Counted from the stretch's first letter, positions 33,259 through 42,444 are shown. The stretch: DNA of 64,000 bases from Streptomyces colonosanans (GCF_001866645.1 NZ_MLYP01000040.1:38610-102609); one strand, 5' to 3'. Notes: generated by a model from the sequence alone, not told the origin. Numbers and translations are program-made.

Positions 33259-33771
33259 TCATTCGATGGGCAGGTCATCCCGGTAGGTCCACACGCGGCC
33301 GGCGCTGAGGCTGTCGAGGTAGTCCAGCAGGGGTTCAATCTCGGGTCGGGTCGCGGTAGAAGAGGCCAGGACGGCCTTGGCCTCGGTCAGCGGCAGCAGG
33401 ACCGCGCCGGTCACTTTGCCGTCCGGGTCGTGCACCGCGATCTCGCCGTCCCACTCGCTGCAGTCGAAGGTCAACACCACGGTGGAGGGGTACCGGTCGG
33501 TCGTGGTGTTGACCAGGTAGGCCAGCGGGCCCACCGCCCTCAGGTTCAGGCCGGTCTCTTCCTTGACCTCGCGGACCAGGGCCTCGGTGAGGAGTTCGCC
33601 GCGCTCGACGCCGCCGCCGGGGACGGACCACATCTCCTTTCCGTCACGCTGTTCCTGGACGAGGACGATGTGGTCGTCGCGGCGCAGCAGTGCGGCGACG
33701 ACCTGGACACCGGGCCCGGTGACCGGTTCGGGAGCCGGAACGGCAGTGGCGGCGGTGTCGTTGGCGGTCAT
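33259..33771 (-). CDS. Nudix hydrolase
   Basis: From ATG 33771 the protein has 170 residues. The Nudix box GGGVERGELLTEALVREVKEETGL is complete (Gx5Ex7REUxEExGU). The fold starts at VQVVAALLRRDDHIVLVQEQ. It should hydrolyse a nucleoside diphosphate linked to another group. Its start overlaps the APH-like stop by ATGA. It is the only single-domain Nudix protein of the long operon; seven more Nudix domains occur between 44.7 and 51.1 kb. Confidence 0.88.
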   Translation of the reverse strand: MTANDTAATAVPAPEPVTGPGVQVVAALLRRDDHIVLVQEQRDGKEMWSVPGGGVERGELLTEALVREVKEETGLNLRAVGPLAYLVNTTTDRYPSTVVLTFDCSEWDGEIAVHDPDGKVTGAVLLPLTEAKAVLASSTATRPEIEPLLDYLDSLSAGRVWTYRDDLPIE

Positions 33772-34646
33772 GTTCGCTCCAGTTCGGTTCGCAGGGCCGC
33801 GGTGCACCCAGGGAGCTGGGTGGGGTCACGGCCGTGCCAGTACAGGAAGTACGACAGGGTGATGACCAGGCGGTGGAAGGCGAGGCGCTGCTCGAACAAC
33901 GGGTCGGCCACTTCCCCGCGTTGCTGCCAGTAGGCGTCTAGCATCTGTTGCCGGTCGTGGGTGGAGGGCAGGCACCAGCGGTCGAGTTTGACGAAGTCGC
34001 TGGCGTATTCCGCTGTGGTGGCGTGGTCGAAGTCGAGCAGGGCGATCTTGCCGCCGGGACGGATGAGGATGTTATCCGGGTGGATGTCCTGATGGGTATT
34101 CACGCACTCGTGGTCGCCGAGTGTTTCGGCCAAAGGCAGACCGCGCCTGCGGGCTGCCTCGGCGAGCGCGGTGGGAATCAGCCGGTGTCGGCGCAGGCCG
34201 TCCAGGAGGTCGGAAAGATGGCGGGCACGGGAGGCCGGTGTCGCCACGAGGGGACGTGGTGGCTGGATGGAGTGCAGCAGGGCGATCTGGCGTCCGAGCC
34301 TCGGCCACAGGTTCGCCTTGATGGCGTTGTCCTGGCGGGCTTCGGCGAAGGTGCGGCCATCCAGCCATTCCTGGAGCAGGAAGGGGCCAAGGCCAGGGTC
34401 GGCGCCCACACGCAGGACCTGCGGGACCGCGACGCCGCCCGCCCTCGCGTCGCTCATGGCCGCGGCCATCTGACGCAGATGGGCTTCCCCCTCACGGTTG
34501 TTGAGCTTGAGGAGATAGGCGCGGTCGGAGTCGGCAAGGTGCCAGCAGGTGTTGAAGCGGCCTTGGGGCAAGGGCCGGGCGCTGAGGGTTTTGGCGCCGG
34601 GCAGGAGACGGCTGAGGGCCGTGTGGTCGAGGGTGGCTGTGGTCAT
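33768..34646 (-). CDS. APH-fold small-molecule kinase
   Basis: From ATG 34646 the protein has 292 residues. It has FNTCWHLADSDRAYLLKLNN with the ATP-binding Lys, the catalytic loop NTHQDIHPDNILI (HxDxxxxN) and IALLDFDHATTAEYASDFVKLD with the metal-binding Asp. It is a canonical active-site APH/choline-kinase-type enzyme, in contrast to the variant at 27436. Its substrate is unknown. It overlaps both the PLP-fusion gene (ATGA) and the Nudix gene. Self-resistance by phosphorylating a product is one possibility. Confidence 0.85.
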   Translation of the reverse strand: MTTATLDHTALSRLLPGAKTLSARPLPQGRFNTCWHLADSDRAYLLKLNNREGEAHLRQMAAAMSDARAGGVAVPQVLRVGADPGLGPFLLQEWLDGRTFAEARQDNAIKANLWPRLGRQIALLHSIQPPRPLVATPASRARHLSDLLDGLRRHRLIPTALAEAARRRGLPLAETLGDHECVNTHQDIHPDNILIRPGGKIALLDFDHATTAEYASDFVKLDRWCLPSTHDRQQMLDAYWQQRGEVADPLFEQRLAFHRLVITLSYFLYWHGRDPTQLPGCTAALRTELERT

Positions 34647-37036
34647 CGTCCGGCTCCCGCGATGACGAGGTCGGCGGGCAGTCCGTCGCGCATGAACACC
34701 TCGTGGACGTTCTCGGCGAAGTCGATGACCTGCTCGACGCCGAGCTGGTCCGGGTCTCGAACGTCCAGGCGGGGCAGCGTGCCGTGCAGATGGCGGCCGA
34801 GGTCGAAGGGCGCGGCGAGTTCGACGGCATCGGTCCTGGGCTCGGACAGCGTGGTGAGCGCCAGATGCAGGCCGCTGTCGCTGATCCTGCCGTCCACGGT
34901 GCACAGTCCGGCGGTGGCGGAGCGTGCCGCCAGTACGGTGCCGATGCTGGTGGGGGCGAGGAGTTCCGCCAGGTAGGCGGTGCCAGTCCAGGTCCGGCCG
35001 GCCTCGATGTCCAGCTCGGTGTCGAAGAACCGGTTCGGGAAGCGCCGGAACTGCTCGCGCCGAAGGTGCCGGCGGCGCGGCAGCAGCACATCGGCGTTGT
35101 GACGGGCGGTCTGGACGACGGGGGCAGCGGCGCCGTCGGTGCGGCGCACCCTGATCTCGGCCGAGGTGTCGATGGAGAAGGAGTAGTCGTCGCTGTGGGG
35201 GCGGAGGAATCCCGCCGCGTCCTTGCCGATCTTGGCGGTGATGGCGTCGAGGAAGATCTGCAGCTCGTCGGCTCCGTGCTCACCGAGGGCCTTGTACTCG
35301 GCGGAGCGGAAGGTGCCGTCCGCCGCGAAGTTCAGCAGGACACGCAGGGAGCCCGGCAGCAGCATCGTGGCGTGGATCGCGCCGACCAGGGACAACTGCT
35401 GCTGGTGGAGGTCGAGGACTTCGAGGAAATAGCCCTCGGTGCGTACGCCCATCAGCTCATTGGCGAAGGGATTCTTCAGGTCGGGCGCGTAGACCCACAG
35501 GTCGCCGCCGGCCTGCGCCTGACCCCAGCGGATGTCCTGCATCTGCTCACCGGTGGCGCGCCGGTGGGCGAAGGTGTGGAAGGAGTAGCCCGGCACCTGC
35601 GGGTCACGACGTCCTTCGGGGTGGACGACGAAGTGACGGAAGCAGTCGGTGTGGGTGCGGGTGTCCGCGACCACCTCGGAGGTGATGCTCCGCCCGCTGC
35701 CGCTGCCGCTGCCGCTGCCGCTGCCGCTGCCGCTGCCGTTGCCGTCGAGAGCCGTCGCGCGGGCTTGGGTAGTGGCAGCGGCCAGATGCCCGGCGAACGC
35801 GGCGATCTGGGGGTCGGTCAGCGAGGCGGAGGCGTAGAAGTGGTAGAAGAGGCGCGTCCCGCCTCCTGCGTGCGGGTCCGGGAGGCTGAGGGGGACGAGC
35901 CGGTAGCGGTCGCACAATTCCGGCGGCAGCCGTCCGCCAGGGTGGCTGAAGGCGGCGGAGAGAACGGGCGCGTGCGGGGCGGGCACCAGCAGGGCCTCGG
36001 GGTCGGCGGCCCGAACAGCGGCGGCGAGCTGATCGCGGTGTTCGAGGCAGAGAGTGGTCAGGGCGGTGTAGCCGGAACGGCCCAACGTGTGCAGCGTGGC
36101 CCACAGGGCTGCCGCGGTGGCGCCGGGGCGGGAGCCCAGCACGGTCTCGTCGGGGATCCGGGTGTGCGGGTCGATGCGGGTGACGTGTTCGAGCAGTCCC
36201 TTGCGCACGAGCAGGGCCCCGCACGCGTACGGCATGAGACCGGCCTTGTGGGGATCGACGGCCATGGAGTGCACGCCAGGGCTGCGGAAGTCGAAGGGCA
36301 GATCGGGGGCGGTGAAGGGGAAGACGAATCCGCCGTGGGCGGCATCGACGTGCAGGAAGCATCCCGCCTGTCCGGAGTGCTGGAAGGCGAGGTCGCGCAG
36401 GTCGGCGGCGATCTCGTCGACGGGGTCGGCGAAGCCGCTGTTGTAGTAGCCGGCGGTGGCCACCACGATGATGCCCGTGATCCCGGCCGTCATCGCCTCC
36501 TGTGCGGCGTGGCGGACCTGCTCGCGAGTCAGGGTCCAGGTGGGCCCGGCAGGCAGGCGTACCAGGTCGAGGTCGAGGATCTCGGCGGCCTTGCCGACCG
36601 AGGCGTGGCACAGGTCGGAGGTGATCACGCGGACCTGGTGGCCATCGGCACGCAGCAGGTTGCGGGCGATCCGCAGGGCGGCGAGCGTCGCTTCGCTGGC
36701 GCCGCCGGTGAGGTGTCCGTCGAGGGCGCCGCCGCGATAGAGACCGGCGAGGACGGCCAGGGCTTCCTTCTCCAGCCGCCTGGTGCCCGCCTTGCCCTCC
36801 CCGAAGCGGGTGTGGGTGCCGACGTTGTTGGTGTTGAGCGCGGACCAGTCGCCCAGGACACGTACCGCCTCCGGATGCGGGGCGGCCATCGCGAAGCCGA
36901 GCCGGGTCTGCTCGGGGTCGTCCCACGCCGGTATCTCGCCCCGGGCCTGTTCGAGGTGCTCGTCGATCAATGCGCGGCTCCAGCCGGTTTCGGGGAACGC
37001 GGTGGGCACGGCCCAGCCGATGTCCAGATCACCCAT
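34643..37036 (-). CDS. PLP-dependent decarboxylase fused to an unknown C-terminal domain
   Basis: This 797-residue protein has a group II decarboxylase-like PLP domain over residues 1-430. GGASEATLAAL holds the phosphate cup, HVDAAHGG the Asp that contacts the PLP nitrogen (231) and His 234, and SMAVDPHKAGLMPYACG the Schiff-base Lys 264. Residues 431-448 are a Gly-Ser linker encoded by a 6-base repeat. The C-terminal 345 residues (YSFHTFAHRRATGEQMQDIRWG, ANELMGVRTEGYFLEVLDLHQQQL) form a domain I do not recognise. The first half should decarboxylate an aromatic or acidic amino acid. The fusion suggests channelling to a second step. Confidence 0.82.
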   Translation of the reverse strand: MGDLDIGWAVPTAFPETGWSRALIDEHLEQARGEIPAWDDPEQTRLGFAMAAPHPEAVRVLGDWSALNTNNVGTHTRFGEGKAGTRRLEKEALAVLAGLYRGGALDGHLTGGASEATLAALRIARNLLRADGHQVRVITSDLCHASVGKAAEILDLDLVRLPAGPTWTLTREQVRHAAQEAMTAGITGIIVVATAGYYNSGFADPVDEIAADLRDLAFQHSGQAGCFLHVDAAHGGFVFPFTAPDLPFDFRSPGVHSMAVDPHKAGLMPYACGALLVRKGLLEHVTRIDPHTRIPDETVLGSRPGATAAALWATLHTLGRSGYTALTTLCLEHRDQLAAAVRAADPEALLVPAPHAPVLSAAFSHPGGRLPPELCDRYRLVPLSLPDPHAGGGTRLFYHFYASASLTDPQIAAFAGHLAAATTQARATALDGNGSGSGSGSGSGSGSGRSITSEVVADTRTHTDCFRHFVVHPEGRRDPQVPGYSFHTFAHRRATGEQMQDIRWGQAQAGGDLWVYAPDLKNPFANELMGVRTEGYFLEVLDLHQQQLSLVGAIHATMLLPGSLRVLLNFAADGTFRSAEYKALGEHGADELQIFLDAITAKIGKDAAGFLRPHSDDYSFSIDTSAEIRVRRTDGAAAPVVQTARHNADVLLPRRRHLRREQFRRFPNRFFDTELDIEAGRTWTGTAYLAELLAPTSIGTVLAARSATAGLCTVDGRISDSGLHLALTTLSEPRTDAVELAAPFDLGRHLHGTLPRLDVRDPDQLGVEQVIDFAENVHEVFMRDGLPADLVIAGAGR
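35694..35742. repeat. 6-base microsatellite (gctgcc)n encoding a Gly-Ser linker
   Basis: About eight near-perfect copies of a 6-base unit encode (GS)n between the two domains of the decarboxylase fusion. Unit number may vary between strains without breaking the frame. Confidence 0.85.
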
Positions 37037-38435
37037 GAACGGTGCCTCCTCGGGTTTCGGGGGCGATCTCGCCCAGGTGCTCGGTCTTGGTGAATCTCAG
37101 TTCCCGGCCGGTCAGTTGGGCGGCACTCGCGCGCACGCCCAGCAGCCACGGACCCAGCGCACTCACCGCGGGCTGCAGCATGTAGGTGGCGACGGCCGCG
37201 GCGGGTGGCGGCTGCCGCCAGGTCCCGCCGGCAGGGCCGGCCGCTCGGAACTCGTCGAGGACGCGTCCGCGCAGCCGGTAGGCCACAACCGGCTCGAGGA
37301 GGCCCGCTGCCAGAGCGGCAGCCACCAGCGGCCCGTAGTGCCGCCTCACCACCAGGTGGGTGGCGGCGGCGCCCATCACCGCCGGTCCCAGCGCCCAGGC
37401 CGCACCATCGGCCAGGGCTCGGGCCGCCAGGAGCCGCTGCCCGGCAGCCGAGAGACGGGTGGGGTGCGCTTTGGCGAAGCGGTAGTCGTGGCGGGTCGCG
37501 GCGTTCGCGAAGGCCACGCTGCTGAACGCCCGCGCCATCGCCCCCACGCTCTGGTACGGCTCGACGATGTTGACCGAGGGCAGAACCGCGATCGGCTCGC
37601 CGGCCATGCTCAGGCGGTGACCGACGGCGAGGTCATCGTGCGGCTCCTGGAAGAACCCGATGTCCTCGATCTTGTCGCGGCGCACGATGAGCCCGGAGCC
37701 CACCCCGTAGACCATCGGGCGCGCGAGCGCGGCCAGCAGCCGGGGGCGCCGGCCGGGAGCACACCAGCGGGCCACTCGGATACGGCGGTACTCGATGCCC
37801 AGGGTGCGTCGGAACGCGGCAAGATCCTGGCCGGACATCACCGCCGAGCGCCGCCCGCTGCTATTGCCGGGGAAGGCGGGCAGCATCGGCTGCTGGATCA
37901 TCGCGGGCCGGCCCTTCGCGGCGCGGGCGAACTGGGAGGCAAGCCGGTCATCGGGGACCGCGTCGGCGTCGAACACCGCAACGTAGTCCCCGGCGGGCGG
38001 GGACAGCTTGTCCAACGCCGCCATGGCGTAGTTGAGCTGGGAGGCCCGGCGGCCCTGCCCCGGGTAGGACACGACGGCGAAGACCTCCCTGCCGAGCCTG
38101 GTGTTGTGCTGGTGAGCCAGGTTCCGGCACACGTCTTCAGTGGTGGGTCGGCCGCTGGGGGTCTCGGCAGCCTCGCGTGCCGCTGTGACTACCAGGACGC
38201 GCAACGTCGGCCACCGGGCGGCGAGCGCGGCGAAGTGCTCCAGCGAGCGGGGCATCACTGTCTGCTCCCGCAGCGCAGGAATGATGACGGTCAGGCCCGG
38301 CGTCTCCTCGGGAAGTTCCTCCTCGGCACGGTCGGCCTCGGTTCGCAGGTGCCGGTAGGACAGGGCCAGGGAGGCCGTCATGTAGAGGGCCCTGGCGGTG
38401 TAGGCGGCGGCGAGCAGCCGGCTGGCGCGGATCAC
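37029..38435 (-). CDS. Membrane-associated GT2 glycosyltransferase
   Basis: From GTG 38435 (MIRASRLLAAAYTARALYMT) the protein has 468 residues. The GT-A core shows LTVIIPALREQTVM, DYVAVFDADAVPDD with the DxD motif and a late HDDLAVGHRLSM in place of the usual ED/QxxRW region. One N-terminal helix and several C-terminal hydrophobic segments (LADGAAWALGPAVMGAAATHLV) indicate membrane attachment. Donor and acceptor are unknown. It overlaps the DSP gene (GTGA) and the PLP-fusion gene (8 bases). It may glycosylate the pathway product or a lipid carrier. Confidence 0.8.
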   Translation of the reverse strand: MIRASRLLAAAYTARALYMTASLALSYRHLRTEADRAEEELPEETPGLTVIIPALREQTVMPRSLEHFAALAARWPTLRVLVVTAAREAAETPSGRPTTEDVCRNLAHQHNTRLGREVFAVVSYPGQGRRASQLNYAMAALDKLSPPAGDYVAVFDADAVPDDRLASQFARAAKGRPAMIQQPMLPAFPGNSSGRRSAVMSGQDLAAFRRTLGIEYRRIRVARWCAPGRRPRLLAALARPMVYGVGSGLIVRRDKIEDIGFFQEPHDDLAVGHRLSMAGEPIAVLPSVNIVEPYQSVGAMARAFSSVAFANAATRHDYRFAKAHPTRLSAAGQRLLAARALADGAAWALGPAVMGAAATHLVVRRHYGPLVAAALAAGLLEPVVAYRLRGRVLDEFRAAGPAGGTWRQPPPAAAVATYMLQPAVSALGPWLLGVRASAAQLTGRELRFTKTEHLGEIAPETRGGTVHG

Positions 38436-38908
38436 GCTCTCTCCTGTTCGACGAGGCCCAGTTCGACCAGGCACTGTTCGGCGTCCTCGAAGTAGCGGGG
38501 GCGGGCTTGGGCACGGCAGGCCAGGATGCGGGACCGCGCGGCGGAGGCTGTCCATCCGCGCGAGCGCAGAATCGTGTAGGCGGCGGCCGGGGAGCGGTTC
38601 ACTCCGGCCGCGCAGTGGACGTACAGCCGGGCGTTCTCCTCGCGTGCCGCCCGTTCGGCGAAGGCCAGGCAGGCGGAGTACCAGTCGGTGCCGCGCGAGG
38701 CGCCGTCGTCCTCGGTGGGCGCCGAACACCACACCAGGCCGGAGCAGATGGCCGCGGGCGGTGGCATCGGGCGTGGGGTCCGGCAGTCCAGGACGTGCGT
38801 GACGCCCAGGCCCAGGAGCTCGTCCACGGCGCGTGTGCTGTCGGGCGCGGCGCCGAGCAGGAGCCAGCTCGTGACCGGATGGGCGTCGAGGCGGAGTTCA
38901 GCGCCCAT
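38432..38908 (-). CDS. Dual-specificity protein phosphatase-like enzyme
   Basis: From ATG 38908 the protein has 158 residues. The P-loop VHCAAGVNRSP gives His 98, Cys 99 and Arg 105 of the HCx5R signature. GVTHVLDCRTP and the upstream Asp region (PTEDDG, 65-70) fit a small DSP fold with the general acid. It could remove phosphate from a protein or a small molecule. In an operon with three kinases (two APH, one HPrK-like) a reversal role is attractive, but this is inference. It overlaps the flavoprotein gene by 11 bases. Confidence 0.82.
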   Translation of the reverse strand: MGAELRLDAHPVTSWLLLGAAPDSTRAVDELLGLGVTHVLDCRTPRPMPPPAAICSGLVWCSAPTEDDGASRGTDWYSACLAFAERAAREENARLYVHCAAGVNRSPAAAYTILRSRGWTASAARSRILACRAQARPRYFEDAEQCLVELGLVEQERA

Positions 38909-40313
38909 GAACCGCCTCCCGGGCAGCCTGGCGGGGAGCCGTGTAGATCCTCTCGGCGGTGCCGTGGACGAGCCGCCGAGCGATGTCCTGGCCCATGGTG
39001 ACGGCGTGGTCCATGTTGCCGATCTCGTAGCGCCAGGTGCCGAAGCGTCCCCGCGAGTAGATCTCGTGGCTCTCCAGCCAGGGCTGGATGCGCGCGAGGG
39101 CCGTGTCCCGGCCGGTAGTCGGGACCGGGTAGGCGTACGGGATGAGCTCCAGGTGGCCACTGACGCGCTGGGCACCGTCGGGAACCAGACCGCAGCGCCG
39201 CAGAGCCGTGTCGCACTCCTCAACCAGGGCGGCCTCGTCGAGGAGGGTTCCGGCAGGCAGCGACGTCTCGGTCATCCAGGCCGAGTACCGGCTGGGGTCG
39301 GAGTGAGGGACATTGGCCGGTGCGTACCGGGAGAAGTTCGTCGCCCGGTAGAACGGCGTCTCACGGCCGGGAAAGTACAGCCACGAACGCCGGTCGGTGG
39401 TCGGTGACTTGTAACCGAGGCCCACCATGGCCACGGTGGTGTGTTTCAGGGCCGTGGCGGCCTGGTGTACGTGTGCGGGTGCCCCGGCCGTCATCGCGAC
39501 GAGCTGATCGAGCGCCCCGGTGGCCACCAGGCTCCCGTAGGAGAGGATGCTGCCGTCAGAGGTCAGCAGGGTTTTCGCCGCCTCATCGATGCGCAGGACG
39601 GCCTGCCCCGTCCGGACATCGCCGCGTAGGCGGGAGGCCAGCCGCTTCCAGATCGCGCCGGTGCCGCCCGACTCCGGGAAGGCGAACTGTGCGTTGGGGC
39701 CCCACCGGCTCGTTGACGTCGTTCCCGACGCCACCCTCCTTCGCGGCGCACTGGTGTCGGCGGGTGCGACCCGTTCCGCTATCCAGGAGGAGGACATCTC
39801 GCTCAGGGTGGTGGCCCATATCTTGTGGTTGTACGGGGCGAAGAACTCCTCCACCAGGGCCGGACCGTAGGTGGCCTCCAGCCACACGCCGAAGTCCGTT
39901 CCCGAAGAGGCCGGGCCGCGGGCCTGGGCCATGGCCAGATCGTCCAGGCACTTCTGGGCTTGGGCCCGGGGGAGGTGGTGCAGGTGCTGCTGGAAGGGGT
40001 AGGGCACCCACCGTCCGCTGTGCCGGACGAACGAGGAGCGCTCGTGACGCAGCAGCTCATGCGGCGCGAACAGCTCGTCCAGTAACGCGTCGAAGCTCCT
40101 CACCGTGGAGAACACGACGTGACCGCCGAGATCCCAGGTGAAGCCGGCCTCATCGACGACCGAGGATCCTAAGCCCCCGACCGTCTGCGCGGCCTCCAGC
40201 AGTACCCAGTCGCGGTGACCGAGGCGCTGGAGTTCGTGAGCGCACGCGAGTCCGCACGGTCCCCCACCCAAGATCACCACCGGGATGGCGGTGCGTGCTC
40301 TGGTGTTCCTCAC
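38898..40313 (-). CDS. FAD-dependent oxidoreductase/mutase-like protein
   Basis: From GTG 40313, after a strong GAGGAGGAG, the protein has 471 residues. The dinucleotide-binding start is IPVVILGGGPCGLACAHELQR, followed by LLEAAQTVGGLGSSV. The sequence TWDLGGHVVFSTVRSFDALLDEL and YNHKIWATTLSEMSSSWIAERV recalls UDP-galactopyranose mutase and the protoporphyrinogen oxidase-like flavoproteins encoded with glycosyltransferases. It probably acts on a nucleotide sugar or amine. It is the first gene of the long operon, so the promoter should lie between 40314 and 40425. Confidence 0.82.
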   Translation of the reverse strand: MRNTRARTAIPVVILGGGPCGLACAHELQRLGHRDWVLLEAAQTVGGLGSSVVDEAGFTWDLGGHVVFSTVRSFDALLDELFAPHELLRHERSSFVRHSGRWVPYPFQQHLHHLPRAQAQKCLDDLAMAQARGPASSGTDFGVWLEATYGPALVEEFFAPYNHKIWATTLSEMSSSWIAERVAPADTSAPRRRVASGTTSTSRWGPNAQFAFPESGGTGAIWKRLASRLRGDVRTGQAVLRIDEAAKTLLTSDGSILSYGSLVATGALDQLVAMTAGAPAHVHQAATALKHTTVAMVGLGYKSPTTDRRSWLYFPGRETPFYRATNFSRYAPANVPHSDPSRYSAWMTETSLPAGTLLDEAALVEECDTALRRCGLVPDGAQRVSGHLELIPYAYPVPTTGRDTALARIQPWLESHEIYSRGRFGTWRYEIGNMDHAVTMGQDIARRLVHGTAERIYTAPRQAAREAVHGR

Positions 40314-40425
40314 GACACTCTCCTCCTCGCGCGGCCGGAACTCAGTCGGTGCCTGCCTCTCGGCCTGTTGTCCTCTTGGAGTTGATGGAGGCGGCAGTCC
40401 GCGGACCACGGCCTGGGAGCGGACG

Positions 40426-40891
40426 TCACCCATACGACAGGCGGAGTCGGTAGGTCTGGCGCTTGGCGTCCGCCGACAGGGGCAAGACAGGTGCGAAGCC
40501 GAGGTGTTCGTAAAAGCCACGGGCGTCCCGGCCAGGGTGGTCCGGCCCGAACGTCGTCACCTCGACCGTGCCCGGAGCGACGGCGAGGTCGCGCAGAGCG
40601 GCGCGAACCAGCAGTCCACCGATGCCCCGCCCCCGCCAGGCGCCGCCGACCGCCAGCCAGCTGATCTCGTACCGCGGGGGATGGACCGACATCAGCAGCC
40701 CGCCGGCGAGCGCGCCGCCGGGCACATCCGGCGTATCGCGTACGCACAGGGCGGTCCCGCGCTTGATGTTGCGTTCCACGGCCTCCCGGAACTGCGGATC
40801 GTCGACCATGGGGCCGAACAGATCCTCGACCTCGCCCGCCAGGCGCAGCCATGCGGGAAGATCGGCCTGGACGGCGGGAACAGCCTGCATG
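40426..40891 (-). CDS. GNAT-family acetyltransferase
   Basis: From ATG 40891 (MQAVPAVQADLPAWLRLAGE) the protein has 154 residues. ISWLAVGGAWRGRGIGGLLV carries the acetyl-CoA motif A (R-x-x-G-x-G/A), and GFYEHLGFAPV is the closing element. It should acetylate an amine of unknown identity. It stands 112 bases upstream of the long operon on the same strand and could be co-transcribed or separate. Confidence 0.85.
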
Positions 40892-40946
40892 AGCGCTCTC
40901 CTGACAGGACGGGACCGATGTTGCCGCGCGGATCTTTCGTGATCGT

Positions 40947-41378
40947 TCAGCCATGGTCCGCTTCTTCCTCGTCGCCGACGAGGGGGCGTCCGAGGCGAAA
41001 CCACACCTGCTTCCCGGTGAGCAGGGGCTGGGTCTGCAGCTCCTCGGTGAGCGCGGCCAGCAGGAACAGGCCCCGGCCGCACTCGGCGTCGTCCACCGGC
41101 TCTTTCACCGCGGGGAGCGCGTCGTCGAAGTCAGTGACGCCGACCAGGACGCCGTTGGGCATCTCACGGATCAGGAGCTCGCAGTCGCCCGGAGTGTGTT
41201 TCCAGACATTCGTCAGCAGCTCGGTGACGCCGAGCTCGGCCACAAAGCTCAGGTCGCTCTTGTGCCACATCCGTAGCAGAATCCGCACGATCTCGCGCAC
41301 GGGCTCCATCGCATCGGGGCTGACCTCCGGCAGCACCATGTGGTGCTGCCGGACCGGGCTGATCACCATCCCAGGCAC
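40947..41378 (-). CDS. Anti-sigma-type ATP-binding (HATPase) protein
   Basis: The start GTG 41378 is preferred because GGAGGG sits just before it and MVISPVRQHHMVLPEVSPDA then begins the usual N-terminus. The frame is open further to 41477. The ATPase fold shows LSFVAELGVTELLTNVWKHTP with the N box, VTDFDDALP and CGRGLFLLAALTEEL. This is the RsbW-like family in streptomycetes. It is divergent from an XRE/DUF397 pair and forms with it a common triad. Its partner sigma factor is not in the window. Confidence 0.82.
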   Translation of the reverse strand: MPGMVISPVRQHHMVLPEVSPDAMEPVREIVRILLRMWHKSDLSFVAELGVTELLTNVWKHTPGDCELLIREMPNGVLVGVTDFDDALPAVKEPVDDAECGRGLFLLAALTEELQTQPLLTGKQVWFRLGRPLVGDEEEADHG

Positions 41379-41586
41379 TGGCCCTCCAAGCGGCGCGGAC
41401 GTGCACTCGAACGCGATGGCGCCACGTAACCGGTACGCCACTGTCCGAGTAGGCGAGACTCGATAATGGACCGCCAACTACCCTTGAGGCAAGAAGTCCT
41501 TGAGGAAAGTCTTTCCCTTCGGAGACTTGGCATATTCCCGAACTGGCGCAAGCGCTACCCTGTCGCCGAACACAAGGAGGTGGGGG

Positions 41587-42444
41587 ATGTCGGTTGAGCC
41601 GACCCCGCGACGCCGACGCCTGGGCGCGGAGCTCCGGCGTATCCGCGAGTCCCTGCACTGGACGCAGGAGGAGGCGGCCAGCCGCCTCGGGTATCAGTCC
41701 CTCTCTACCGTCAGCAAGATCGAGAAGGGAGTACAGGGACTCAAGATCCAGCAACTGCCGCACTTCTTCGAGGTCTACCAGATCGACGACCCGGCCCTGC
41801 GCGAAGAACTGCGCAACCTCGTGCGCCGCGCCGGCGAGGCCGACTGGTGGCAGCGGTACGAGGGTGTTGTCGACGACCCGCTTGGGGACTACCTCTCCCT
41901 GGTGGAGAGCGCCAGCAGCCTGTTCGTCTTCAACCCCGTCGCCATCCACGGCCTGCTGCAGACGCCCGAGTACGCCAGGGCCGTAACCGAAGGCAGCAGG
42001 GCCTGGAAGACCCCGGAGGACATCGACCGCTTCGTAGCCATGCGCCAGGAGCACCAGAAGAACATGCTGGAGCGCGACCCTGCGCTGAAGATCTGGGCGG
42101 TCCTTCCCGAAGGGCTCCTACGCCAGGAAGTCGGGGGCAAGGCCGTCATGCGGGCCCAGATCGAGCACCTGATCGGTCTTGCCCGCACAGACCCGAACAT
42201 CACCATCCAAGTCCTGCCCTACCGGGCGGGCGCGCACGCCGGGATGGACGGGCACTTCATGTTGATGTCCTTCCCGACGGGCCGGGACCTCGTGTGCATC
42301 GAGTCCATACGGGCCCTACTCCACCTCAACGAGCCAGACACGGTGGAGGTGTACCGCACCACCAGCGACATGCTCAAATCCGACGCCCTTTCCCAGAAGG
42401 CGTCCGTACCGCTCCTCACCACCATCGCCAAGGATCTTGCATGA
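41587..42444 (+). CDS. XRE regulator with DUF5753 domain
   Basis: This 285-residue protein starts at ATG 41587 after AAGGAGGTGGGGG. The HTH is LGAELRRIRESLHWTQEEAASRLGYQSLSTVSKIEKG. The C-terminal DUF5753 domain has SASSLFVFNPVAIHGLLQTPEYARAV, MRQEHQKNML and ITIQVLPYRAGAHAGMDGHF. Members pair with DUF397 proteins and regulate development and antibiotic production in streptomycetes. Its stop overlaps the DUF397 start by ATGA. The pair is divergent from the HATPase gene. Confidence 0.9.
   Translation: MSVEPTPRRRRLGAELRRIRESLHWTQEEAASRLGYQSLSTVSKIEKGVQGLKIQQLPHFFEVYQIDDPALREELRNLVRRAGEADWWQRYEGVVDDPLGDYLSLVESASSLFVFNPVAIHGLLQTPEYARAVTEGSRAWKTPEDIDRFVAMRQEHQKNMLERDPALKIWAVLPEGLLRQEVGGKAVMRAQIEHLIGLARTDPNITIQVLPYRAGAHAGMDGHFMLMSFPTGRDLVCIESIRALLHLNEPDTVEVYRTTSDMLKSDALSQKASVPLLTTIAKDLA

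Noticed and set aside
35694..35742. G/C-rich microsatellite, considered as a regulatory repeat
   Set aside because: It is in frame and codes for a plausible Gly-Ser linker between two folded domains.
34703..37093. Long plus-strand open frame of almost 800 codons
   Set aside because: It mirrors the minus-strand decarboxylase gene and shows no motif; such shadows are common in high-GC coding DNA.
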